DNA from: Alphaproteobacteria bacterium
Lineage (GTDB): Bacteria; Pseudomonadota; Alphaproteobacteria; Sphingomonadales; Sphingomonadaceae
Assembly (NCBI GenBank): GCA_016650315.1
Contig: JAENVZ010000093.1
Span: 1-9,102 of the forward strand
Length of the DNA: 9,102 bases
Direction of reading: 5' to 3'
Positions 1 to 6,901 of this stretch are shown in pieces. The position numbers and the translations under genes are program-made. Below the pieces are notes generated by a model. That model searched no databases. It was not told where the DNA came from and saw only the letters and a program-made list of their open reading frames with translations. Within the stretch, counting starts at the first letter, position 1, and every line of letters begins with the position of its first letter.

Positions 1-812
1 GCAAGAATGATGGCGAAGAATATCCAGCCATAAACTACATGGTCAAAGCCTGCAGCAAAGTCGATGCTGGTCCGGTCGGCGATATAGATGGTGCCAAAGG
101 CGCGCACGCCATTGGCAATGACAGCGATGATGAGCCCTGCCGACAGAAAGACTGCGCGGCGCGGCCAGCTTTTGAAGCAGACATTGCAGACAAGTGCCGC
201 ATAAGCCGTCATCGCAATGAGGAATTTCGCGCCTGAACAGGCCTCGGCCACCTCGAAATAACCCGAGGGCGTTGTAATGAATACGCCGCTCAAATGTGCT
301 GGAATCCCGCTCCACCCAAGAAACAGCATTGAAAGACGCGCCGTAACCGTTTGTAGAATTGGTACGAATTCTTCACCAAAGGGGACAAGGAAGAGGGCAT
401 AAAAAAGCGGGAAGGCAAGGCCGCGTGAAACCTGAGGCCCCAAAATGGCGATAACCGTGCCCTGCAATATGACGACAAGACCAAGATGCCGTGCAAGCGC
501 GACACTTGCAGCGTCACCGACCAGCCAGCAAAGCGCTCCCCCAACAACCCAGATCAGACTCGGCCACCAGGCAACCGGCGTGAGTTGCCGCAATTCAGGC
601 AAGCGCTGCTCCACCAGCCAGAAAAGAATGAGAGGGATCAGCAGGCAATGTCCAAAGGTTGAGGAATTCCACCAGATGCCGACCATATCGGCAGCATCGC
701 CAGCAAACAGCAGCAGAACCACCGCCGCAACCGACCCCAGCAAGGCCAGATGCGTTGGCCAACCGGGTTGAAGGACCAGGCTTCTCTTGGGCATGGCGGC
801 AGAAATATTCAT
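1..812 (-). CDS. xrtA: Exosortase A (XrtA), N-terminal 270 residues, runs off the left edge
   Basis: This is an integral inner-membrane cysteine protease/transpeptidase-like enzyme that recognises the C-terminal PEP-CTERM sorting signal of exported proteins. The frame is open from ATG at 812 to position 1. The translation is a series of hydrophobic segments (about residues 21-40, 55-68, 82-103, 108-125, 131-147, 221-235, 258-270). The exosortase catalytic triad is visible: Cys192 in EACSG, Arg237 in NGVRAFG and His258 in FDHVVYGW. The family feature STFGHCLLIP (51-60) is also present. XrtA proteins are often longer, with a C-terminal EpsI-type domain, and that part would lie outside the window. 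The start overlaps the glycosyltransferase stop as ATGA (812-809). There is no good Shine-Dalgarno site, so translational coupling is likely. Met7 is an alternative start. The family assignment is firm; the full length is unknown. Confidence 0.95.
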   Translation of the reverse strand, partial: MNISAAMPKRSLVLQPGWPTHLALLGSVAAVVLLLFAGDAADMVGIWWNSSTFGHCLLIPLILFWLVEQRLPELRQLTPVAWWPSLIWVVGGALCWLVGDAASVALARHLGLVVILQGTVIAILGPQVSRGLAFPLFYALFLVPFGEEFVPILQTVTARLSMLFLGWSGIPAHLSGVFITTPSGYFEVAEACSGAKFLIAMTAYAALVCNVCFKSWPRRAVFLSAGLIIAVIANGVRAFGTIYIADRTSIDFAAGFDHVVYGWIFFAIIL

Positions 813-2050
813 AAAACTTTTGCTATAGTATCAATATATTCAACTTCAATCTTCATAATATCTGGAAGATTTTCCAGAGTGGCCCGCCAGCTATAGCGTT
901 GTTCGACCCGCACACGCGCGGCCGCAGCCAGGGAAGAAGCACGATCGCTGTCAGCAAGCAGCGCCAATATTGCCTTCACTTCATCCGTACTGCTGTGCGC
1001 GATTAGGAAATGCCTGTCATCGGCAGCGTCAATGCCTTCGGCGGCTTGCGGCGACAGGATCACCGGCCGCGCCATGGCCATGGCCTCAAGCACCTTGTTC
1101 TGGATTCCGCGGGCAAGCCGCAACGGGGCAACCACAATATCTGCAGCGGCCAGCCATCCCCGCACATCGGCCACAGCGCCGGTCACAACAACACCCGGCA
1201 ACCCGCCCAGTGCGCGCACCGTGGGCGCAGGATTGCGCCCGACAATGGCAAAACGCGCATCGGGGTGGCGTTCACGAATATGCGGCAGGCTGCGCCGCGC
1301 AAAGCTGTCAACGGCCTCCACGTTGGGCCGGTAATCCATTTGCCCGGTAAAGACGAACAAAGGCCCCTGACCGCGCTCACCAGGAGTCAGGGGCGTGAAA
1401 TCCGCTCTGGGGTTGTAATAGTCCAGGTCAACGCCATTTTCGAGCGCAACCACACGATCACAGCCAAGGTCCGCGCTGGTACGAAACAGGGTTGCCTCCG
1501 CCTCGCTGACAAACAGGCTGACATCCGCGCGTGCCGCCACCTGCCGCTCATATGACGCCAGCGTACGTGCCTCGCGGCGATTGATCCAGCCCATTACGCC
1601 TGCCTGCTCGCGTCCATAAGCCGCGAATTTGGCGGAATCCACGTCGCCAAAATCCATGATGAAGCGGACGCCTTGCGGTAATTCAGGCACATATTGCGCC
1701 ATTTGCCCGGAATAGACGAAGACATGTGAAATCGGACGCTCGGTCATCAGATGGGCGACATGTGCGTGCAGTGCGGGATGATCGAACAGGGCAACCGACA
1801 GCGGTTCTCCACGCCACACACCGCGCAGGCCCGCTATGGGCCGGGACATGTCGCGCAATATGATCCTGTGACTGGCGGCGACCTTGGACAGCGCAGGCGC
1901 AAAACCCATATCCCGCGCGTCGTCGGCAAAAGCCGCTATATGAACGGGCGCGATTTCCGCCAGCTTGCGTACAATATTCCACGACCGGATCTTGTCGCCG
2001 CGATCAGGAGGATAAGGGATGCGATGGGCAATGAAGAGGATTTCCCCCAT
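809..2050 (-). CDS. GT-B glycosyltransferase, TIGR03087-like (XrtA/PEP-CTERM-associated)
   Basis: A 413-residue cytoplasmic or membrane-associated glycosyltransferase, probably adding a sugar to the lipid-linked exopolysaccharide repeat unit; donor and acceptor cannot be read from sequence. The N-terminal half begins GEILFIAHRIPYPPDRGDK (2-20), the characteristic start of this exosortase-associated sugar transferase group, with the glycine-containing acceptor-side loop DRGDK. The C-terminal Rossmann half carries FTGQMDYRPNVEA (234-246), FAIVGRNP (267-274) and the donor-site region GIQNKVLEAMAMARPVI (315-331), as in GT4-like enzymes. No membrane segment is evident. The frame could begin at 2116, but the extra 22 residues do not look like the family and would lie inside the FemAB gene. 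ATG 2050 fits both the family start and the 1-nt TGATG overlap with the upstream stop. The last ~16 residues are encoded by unusually AT-rich DNA. Confidence 0.9.
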   Translation of the reverse strand: MGEILFIAHRIPYPPDRGDKIRSWNIVRKLAEIAPVHIAAFADDARDMGFAPALSKVAASHRIILRDMSRPIAGLRGVWRGEPLSVALFDHPALHAHVAHLMTERPISHVFVYSGQMAQYVPELPQGVRFIMDFGDVDSAKFAAYGREQAGVMGWINRREARTLASYERQVAARADVSLFVSEAEATLFRTSADLGCDRVVALENGVDLDYYNPRADFTPLTPGERGQGPLFVFTGQMDYRPNVEAVDSFARRSLPHIRERHPDARFAIVGRNPAPTVRALGGLPGVVVTGAVADVRGWLAAADIVVAPLRLARGIQNKVLEAMAMARPVILSPQAAEGIDAADDRHFLIAHSSTDEVKAILALLADSDRASSLAAAARVRVEQRYSWRATLENLPDIMKIEVEYIDTIAKVL

Positions 2051-3123
2051 CAGCCCAAACCCCGCGCGATATAGGGTCCGATCCGGTTGGCAAGGCCGAG
2101 CGGCAGCTTCTTCCACAAATTGACCTTGCGCCGATATTGCGGGCTGAGCGGATTGACGTCACGCACCTCATGACCCGGAACGGCCCGGACGCTATAGCTC
2201 AGCGGTTCAGGGTCCCAGCCCCAGTTTTTCTTCCAGGCGGCAGGCCCCGTTCCAACCTTTGACCGACCGAAATCAAAATGGGTAAGCCCGCGCTCGCGTG
2301 ACAGGTTCATCAGGCGATAATACAGCACCTCATTTGAACGCAGGCCTCGCGCCGACGCGCCCGCACCATGCCAATAGGGCATACACGCGCCGTTGTGGTA
2401 GAGGTTGAGAGCTGCCGACACCGGAGTTCCATCGTGGGAGATCATGGCGATGTCGGCATCTTCGCCAAATGCGTCCAGCACCGCGTCGAACAGGCTGCGC
2501 GGGAATACCGGCGTGCCAAGCGCGTGAACGCTTTGGGCAAAAAGCGTGTAATGGGCATCCCGCAAACGCCGGTCACGCCCGGTTTCGAAAACCAGATCAT
2601 TACCCAGTCCCTTGCGTATTTCGGCGCGATGCCTCTTCGGCACGGCCAGAAGCTGCGCCTCGTCATCGGCCTCCAGCGCCTTGCAGAACCCCAGATATGT
2701 GTCCTCCCGGTTCACCCAGCCATCCGACGGCGCCACGCCGCCACGCAGTTCCACGCTCGTACAGGACAACTGTCCTGCCAATGCCCAACAGGCGTCAGCG
2801 AGCTGATCGGCAACCAGCGCATTGTCCGTCAAGATGCCCCCGCCTACCGCAAAACCGCTGGAAACCAGCGCACGGCCAAACAGGCGCGACTGCATTTCGG
2901 TCAGCGGCAAGACGCCGACAATCTGCCCTCCCATAGTGCTGGCGGCCAGATAATGCGCTTTTTGTCCAGTCCCGTCAGCCACCGCACGTACCCAGGCAGG
3001 GCGATGAAAAGGTGAGGAATGCTCCTGCCCCAACACGAAGGCATCGACTTTCGCGGCCTGAGCGTGATCGCCAAGGTCAACGGGAGCGACGGTCATGCTG
3101 TCAGGATCGAAATAGGCGTTCAT
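2050..3123 (-). CDS. FemAB-like GNAT-fold protein, XrtA/PEP-CTERM system-associated (TIGR03019-like)
   Basis: A 357-residue protein of the FemAB/GNAT-fold acyl- or aminoacyl-transferase type found in exosortase loci. Known FemAB relatives transfer amino acids from aminoacyl-tRNA to peptidoglycan precursors; the substrate of this branch is not established. Visible marks are SSPFHRPAWVRAVADG (36-51) near the N-terminus, VPKRHRAEIRKG (161-172), a GNAT-like core AALNLYHNGACMPYWHGA (237-254), and the strongly family-like THFDFGRSKVGTG (281-293) followed by WKKNWGW (297-303). There is no signal peptide or membrane segment, so it is probably cytoplasmic. ATG 3123 overlaps the deacetylase stop as ATGA and was chosen for that reason; Met10 (3096) is possible. 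No strong ribosome site precedes it. It lies between a deacetylase and a glycosyltransferase, which suggests that it decorates the repeat unit, but this is inference. Confidence 0.9.
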   Translation of the reverse strand: MNAYFDPDSMTVAPVDLGDHAQAAKVDAFVLGQEHSSPFHRPAWVRAVADGTGQKAHYLAASTMGGQIVGVLPLTEMQSRLFGRALVSSGFAVGGGILTDNALVADQLADACWALAGQLSCTSVELRGGVAPSDGWVNREDTYLGFCKALEADDEAQLLAVPKRHRAEIRKGLGNDLVFETGRDRRLRDAHYTLFAQSVHALGTPVFPRSLFDAVLDAFGEDADIAMISHDGTPVSAALNLYHNGACMPYWHGAGASARGLRSNEVLYYRLMNLSRERGLTHFDFGRSKVGTGPAAWKKNWGWDPEPLSYSVRAVPGHEVRDVNPLSPQYRRKVNLWKKLPLGLANRIGPYIARGLG

Positions 3124-3998
3124 TGGGCGATGCTTTCGGCAAAGGCTGTGACAGGAAGCGCCCGCGCTCTTTCACGTGCCACCAATTCGTCCAGTCGCCC
3201 CCATTCAAAATCATCCATCAATTTTCGTAACTTGCCTGCCATAGCTGATAGATTGGTGTAATGACGGATTTTTGATTTGATCGGCGCATCGGCGACGCGG
3301 GGTTGATCCGGGTCGATTTCCCAGGGATGAAAATAGATGATGGCGGGACGCTTATCCGCCTGGTTGACCTGCCGGATCGCCCAGCGGGAAAAAGCATAGG
3401 GCAGCAAGCGAAAAAAGCCCCCGCCACCTGCGGCGACTATGCGACCGCCAAGACGCGCGGTCGTTACCGGCAGTTCAACCAGATCACTGCCCTTGACCGG
3501 CTTGAAGGCAAAACGCGGCGCTTCCGGCCAGCCATAATGGTCGTGTTTCACAGGGGCGACACTGCTGGAATAGGCATAGCCTTCTTCGGCCAGAATCGCG
3601 TGCGCCCAAGGGGTGCGGGCATCAATGGAAAAACTGGGTGCCCGATAGCCAGCGACGGCCATTCCACAAGCATTTTCGATCAGATCATGGGATTTTTTAA
3701 GGTCATCCCTGAATTCCTGCGGGCTGAAGGTAAATACACGCCGATGATCATATCCATGACTGGCGATTTCATGGCCAGCATCCGCGATGCGACGGATAAG
3801 CGCGGGATAGCGCTGCGCCACCCAGCCAAGCGTGAAGAATGTCGCCTTGATCCCCGCTTCGTCGAAAAGCCCCAATACCGTATCGGTATTGCGCTCGACA
3901 CGATGCTGCAATGCATCCCATGTTTCGCGCGCGATGGTCTGTTCAAAGGCGCCGACCTGGAACCAGTCCTCCACATCGACAGACAGAGCGTTCAGCAT
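3120..3998 (-). CDS. XrtA-associated polysaccharide deacetylase (TIGR03006-like, CE4/NodB fold)
   Basis: A 292-residue NodB-homology deacetylase that would hydrolyse N-acetyl (or other acyl) groups on an exopolysaccharide precursor. The CE4 motifs are in order: SVDVEDWF (6-13) with the catalytic/metal aspartates; HEIASHGYDH (76-85), whose His81 and His85 are the expected metal ligands; GYRAPSFSI (117-125); and YFHPWEIDP (222-230) with the late catalytic His224. The glycine stretch AAGGGGFF (189-196) and the C-terminal tail after the last motif (INKSKIRHY-type region, about 240-248) fit the exosortase-linked family. The protein begins directly with the first catalytic motif and has no signal peptide, so it is predicted to be cytoplasmic. 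The start is certain: an in-frame TAG lies two codons upstream (4004-4002). Its stop overlaps the FemAB start. The ribosome-site spacing is abnormally long (see the palindrome entry). Confidence 0.94.
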   Translation of the reverse strand: MLNALSVDVEDWFQVGAFEQTIARETWDALQHRVERNTDTVLGLFDEAGIKATFFTLGWVAQRYPALIRRIADAGHEIASHGYDHRRVFTFSPQEFRDDLKKSHDLIENACGMAVAGYRAPSFSIDARTPWAHAILAEEGYAYSSSVAPVKHDHYGWPEAPRFAFKPVKGSDLVELPVTTARLGGRIVAAGGGGFFRLLPYAFSRWAIRQVNQADKRPAIIYFHPWEIDPDQPRVADAPIKSKIRHYTNLSAMAGKLRKLMDDFEWGRLDELVARERARALPVTAFAESIAQ

Positions 3999-4010
3999 GG
4001 CCTATAGGCC
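3999..4010 (-). repeat. 12-bp palindrome directly against the deacetylase start codon
   Basis: GGCCTATAGGCC is self-complementary and its last base is adjacent to ATG 3998. In RNA it could form a GGCC/GGCC stem with a TATA loop. It contains the in-frame TAG that fixes the deacetylase start. Confidence 0.55.
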
Positions 4011-4016
4011 CGCAGG

Positions 4017-4026
4017 CCCCCCTCCC
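4017..4026 (-). promoter_or_regulatory. Candidate ribosome binding site of the deacetylase gene with abnormal spacing
   Basis: GGGAGGGGGG on the minus strand is the only purine-rich element in the 43-nt spacer. It ends 18 nt before ATG 3998, beyond the usual 5-10 nt. Folding of the 12-bp palindrome between them would shorten the effective distance to about 6 nt. Confidence 0.5.
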
Positions 4027-4034
4027 TGTCTTGC

Positions 4035-4052
4035 AGGCCGCCTAGGCGGCCT
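4035..4052 (-). repeat. Perfect 18-bp palindrome over the ATPase stop codon
   Basis: AGGCCGCCTAGGCGGCCT is its own reverse complement. It covers the last three codons and the TAG stop of the ATPase gene. As RNA it could form a short GC-rich hairpin. No T-run follows on either strand, so it does not look like an intrinsic terminator; an mRNA stability or processing role, a protein site, or chance from the Ala-Ala codons are alternatives. Confidence 0.6.
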
Positions 4053-5262
4053 TGCTGCCGCGCAGATAGGACAGGTCCCGTTCGTCGCGCTCTACCCAGT
4101 CGACAAGCAGGCTCAGCATCCGGCGGATTGCCTTTTCCTGCTCATCCACACGCATTTCCAGCACGGATATGCGCTCCAGCCCTTCTGAAATGCGCGGGTC
4201 CATCTCGCTTGACTGATGGACAAAGCGCGGCTCCTCTACGGCTTCCCGCAAGATGTTGATCTCCTCCGTCAGGCTGTGCACTGTTTTGACCGGGTTGGGC
4301 GCTATTTCCGCTTCTTGCTGAACCGGTTCATACTCAACTGGCGGTGTAGTCCAGGCTTGTTCCGTATCTTTTACCTGCTCGGCGGCTTCCGGGCCAGGCG
4401 CAGGACTTGCTTCTGCGGCAGGCATGGCGGACTGCGGCGCTTGTACCCCATCGTCATTCGCCATGTCGGCGATGACCGCATCGACCACAGCCACGTCGAT
4501 AAGACCCAGCTTGTCGATCGCGCCGAGCAGCAGAACCCGGCTGGTCAGCGCGTTAATGCGGCGGGGAACGCCATCGGTCGCCTGATATATGGCGGCAAAG
4601 GCATCGGCGGCAAATTGCGGATTTCCCTTCCACCCCACAAGCGAAAGGCGATGAATAATATAAGGTTCGGTTTCGTTCGCCATCATCGGATCAAGATGAT
4701 GGCTGGCAATCACGCGCTGGCGCAATTGCTCCAGTGCAGCGGATGCGCGCAGCGTATCACGAAATTCAGGCTGGCCGAGCAGGAATATCTGCAACAGCGC
4801 CTGCCCCCCAAGCTGGAAGTTGGACAGCATCCGCAGTTCTTCAAGCGCGGAGATCGCAAGATTCTGCGCTTCATCCACGATCAGCAACGAACGTCGGCCC
4901 GCCCGCGCCTGCTCATGCAGAAAGGTTTCGATACGCACGAGCAGCGTCGCCTTGTCCGTGCCATCTGTGGAAACGCCAAACGCCTGCGCGGCAAGGCGAA
5001 GCATGTCATCACCGCCAACCTGCGTCGACACGATCTTGACAGCCGTCAGTCGTGCCGGATCGATAGTCGCCATCAAATGCCCGACAAGCGTGGTCTTGCC
5101 CGCGCCGATGTCGCCGGTGATGACGATGAACCCTTCCCCCTGCGCCAAGCCATAGCCCAGATAGGACATGGCCTTGCGATGCGTCACGCTTTCAAAATAG
5201 AAATGCGGATCGGGGGTAAGCTGAAAAGGTCGTCCCGACAGTCCATAAAATTGATCGTACAT
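4042..5262 (-). CDS. XrtA/PEP-CTERM-associated AAA ATPase (TIGR03015-like, ExeA-type) with C-terminal extension
   Basis: A 406-residue cytoplasmic P-loop ATPase related to general secretion protein ExeA. It starts MYDQFYGLSGRPFQLTPDP (1-19), the standard beginning of this family. Walker A is GDIGAGKTT (50-58) and Walker B is SLLIVDEAQ (125-133). Further AAA elements are LLGQPEF (162-168) and GVPRRIN (231-237). After about residue 270 comes a proline/alanine/glutamate-rich, probably disordered linker (271-327). A heptad-like charged helix region follows (about 333-390), so this protein is much longer than the ~270-residue ATPase core. ATG 5262 was chosen because GGAG sits 8 nt upstream and the family starts there. 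ATG 5298 would add 12 residues and overlap the barrel gene stop as TAATG, and it may be a coupled secondary start. Its role in the locus is unknown, perhaps energising or regulating polymer export. The stop codon lies inside a palindrome. Confidence 0.92.
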   Translation of the reverse strand: MYDQFYGLSGRPFQLTPDPHFYFESVTHRKAMSYLGYGLAQGEGFIVITGDIGAGKTTLVGHLMATIDPARLTAVKIVSTQVGGDDMLRLAAQAFGVSTDGTDKATLLVRIETFLHEQARAGRRSLLIVDEAQNLAISALEELRMLSNFQLGGQALLQIFLLGQPEFRDTLRASAALEQLRQRVIASHHLDPMMANETEPYIIHRLSLVGWKGNPQFAADAFAAIYQATDGVPRRINALTSRVLLLGAIDKLGLIDVAVVDAVIADMANDDGVQAPQSAMPAAEASPAPGPEAAEQVKDTEQAWTTPPVEYEPVQQEAEIAPNPVKTVHSLTEEINILREAVEEPRFVHQSSEMDPRISEGLERISVLEMRVDEQEKAIRRMLSLLVDWVERDERDLSYLRGSKAA

Positions 5263-5270
5263 GCTTACTT

Positions 5271-5274
5271 CTCC
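5271..5274 (-). promoter_or_regulatory. Ribosome binding site deciding the ATPase start
   Basis: GGAG on the minus strand lies 8 nt before ATG 5262, in the 35-nt spacer after the barrel stop codon. It favours ATG 5262 over the stop-overlapping ATG 5298. Confidence 0.7.
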
Positions 5275-5297
5275 GCGATAGCGAGTCCGCTGATACA

Positions 5298-6899
5298 TTA
5301 AAATTGGTAACGAAGACCTAATTGGGCGAGGCCCGAAATGCTGCTGTCGAGGCCGTCCGGGTCAATGCTGTCGATGCCAAGTGTCGCCGTGCCACGCAGG
5401 CGGTTGGTGAAATTGCGATAATAGCTGGCGTAAGCGCCCATATTGAGGACGTCGATCGAGTCATTCAGGCTGCTGTTGAAATAATTGGTATAAAGATTGG
5501 CGTCGATGCCTGACCTGTCGTCCAGGCGGCGACCGGCGAACAGGTTCGCATAATAATTATCATCCGTACCGCCGTTCACCCCGGCGAAGATGCCGGTTTC
5601 AGGCGCAATGAACTTGCGCCGGCTATAGCCGAGCGCCATGCCATAATCCCATCGCCCGCTGCTGCTGGTCAGTTGCGCCGCGATGCCGCGATGGCGGAAA
5701 TTGGCCGCACTGATCGCTTGCAACGTGTCGTTGAAGCAGACACCGCCCTTCTCCTTGCCAAAGGCGCAACCGGAAAAATCACCGCTGAACGGATTGCTGG
5801 CCAATGTGAAGCTGGTCGGCAGGTTCGCAAGATTGTCGTTGAGCTGACGCCCAAAGCTGCTGATTCCGTCATAGACCGCAATTTGCAGTGAAGTTCGATC
5901 GCTGGGACGATAACTTAACACCCCTGTATAACTCATTGAACCATAACGGCGTCCAACATGAACCTCCAGCGAGGTTCGGCGGCTGGGGCGCCACATCACG
6001 CCTGCGTCCCAGATCAGACCATCCTGATTATAACTCAGCTGGCGCGGCGAACTTTTGTCTGTGGCATAACGCCCGTTGCTATCGATCACAGGATTGCCGC
6101 TGCCGTCCACCAGCACATCGCGCTGGCTGACTTCAATGTATTCATACCCGACGCCTCCGACTATGGCGACATGACCCGAAATCGGGACGGTCACGTCGGC
6201 GCGGATATGTTTACCTTCATATCGTTGGTCGAGTTGGCTGGCGTCTTCGCGGTCATAGCCGCCCCCGACGGACCAGCCAACGGGCAATTCGCCCGGCTGC
6301 ATACCCACGGACGCGCTGGCGCTGTGCGTGACGCTGTCGTCAAACCCGCCCAGGTTTTGCGTACCCGCAGGCGTTGTGACGCTGCTGTCACTGTCCAGAC
6401 GGGTGTAACCAAGGCGATAGGCGGCATTGACGCTGAGCGCACCCATATTGGTGGCGAGCGTTGGCCCTGCATAAAGCGAGTAAATCTGGCTGACATTGTC
6501 ACCCACCAGCGTGCCATTGGCGCCACCAGGGCCATCGGTACGGGCGCGGGTCGCAATGGCCCCGCCTTCAATGCTCAGCGCCTCATGCGCCACATTGACG
6601 CGCGCACGCGCCAATCCGCTCAGCACGTCCTGATCGGACAGATCATTATTCCAGGAAAAATGATGCTCGTAGCGGGCATTCACCTGTGCTTCCGCATTGT
6701 GCGTCTGAATACTGGTGTCGATGCCTGCCGCGACAGAGCTGTAGGTCAGCATGTCATTGTTGCCACCCTTCAGGTCAGCAATGAACACCTGATCGACCTC
6801 AAGATAAGGCGCTATATCGATGCGTTTTTTGGCCTGTGTAGCAGGCGCAAGCCCGATGATGGTAAGCAATGCGGCAACGAAAGATACAGGACGGAACAC
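5298..6899 (-). CDS. Outer-membrane beta-barrel protein, PEP-CTERM system-associated (TIGR03016-like), GTG start
   Basis: A 533-residue protein predicted to insert in the outer membrane, possibly in polysaccharide passage. The first 23 residues form a Sec signal peptide (FRPVSFVAALLTIIGLAPA, then TQA before KK at 24-25). The remainder is rich in alternating beta-strand patterns with Gly, aromatic and Asn/Ser-rich loops, and ends with LGLRYQF, an aromatic C-terminus as in barrel proteins recognised by the BAM machinery. Two related strand units, WRPSRRTSLEV and YRPSDRTSLQI, lie near 303 and 330. The only two cysteines lie close together (378 and 388), in a loop that could hold a disulfide. GTG 6899 is the start because it begins the signal peptide and has a strong purine-rich ribosome site 7 nt upstream. 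ATG 6995 would bury the signal behind 32 residues that overlap the kinase gene. Assignment to the exosortase-associated family is from resemblance and position; its exact function is not established. Confidence 0.88.
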   Translation of the reverse strand: MFRPVSFVAALLTIIGLAPATQAKKRIDIAPYLEVDQVFIADLKGGNNDMLTYSSVAAGIDTSIQTHNAEAQVNARYEHHFSWNNDLSDQDVLSGLARARVNVAHEALSIEGGAIATRARTDGPGGANGTLVGDNVSQIYSLYAGPTLATNMGALSVNAAYRLGYTRLDSDSSVTTPAGTQNLGGFDDSVTHSASASVGMQPGELPVGWSVGGGYDREDASQLDQRYEGKHIRADVTVPISGHVAIVGGVGYEYIEVSQRDVLVDGSGNPVIDSNGRYATDKSSPRQLSYNQDGLIWDAGVMWRPSRRTSLEVHVGRRYGSMSYTGVLSYRPSDRTSLQIAVYDGISSFGRQLNDNLANLPTSFTLASNPFSGDFSGCAFGKEKGGVCFNDTLQAISAANFRHRGIAAQLTSSSGRWDYGMALGYSRRKFIAPETGIFAGVNGGTDDNYYANLFAGRRLDDRSGIDANLYTNYFNSSLNDSIDVLNMGAYASYYRNFTNRLRGTATLGIDSIDPDGLDSSISGLAQLGLRYQF

Positions 6900-6901
6900 T
6901 G

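Noticed and set aside
43..547. Two minus-strand open frames (43-315 and 290-547) in the left region
   Set aside because: They are out-of-frame shadows; the xrtA frame is open across the whole region and carries the catalytic triad.
2051..2116. Longer glycosyltransferase start at 2116
   Set aside because: The 22 extra residues lie wholly within the FemAB gene and do not look like the family, whereas ATG 2050 gives the expected N-terminus and a TGATG overlap.
4035..4052. Intrinsic transcription terminator at the ATPase stop palindrome
   Set aside because: The hairpin is short and no T-run follows on the minus strand; the downstream genes continue in the same direction.
4216..5301. Long plus-strand open frame (361 codons) opposite the ATPase gene
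   Set aside because: It mirrors the ATPase gene on the other strand, has no recognisable domain and an Arg/His-rich composition typical of an antisense shadow in GC-rich DNA.
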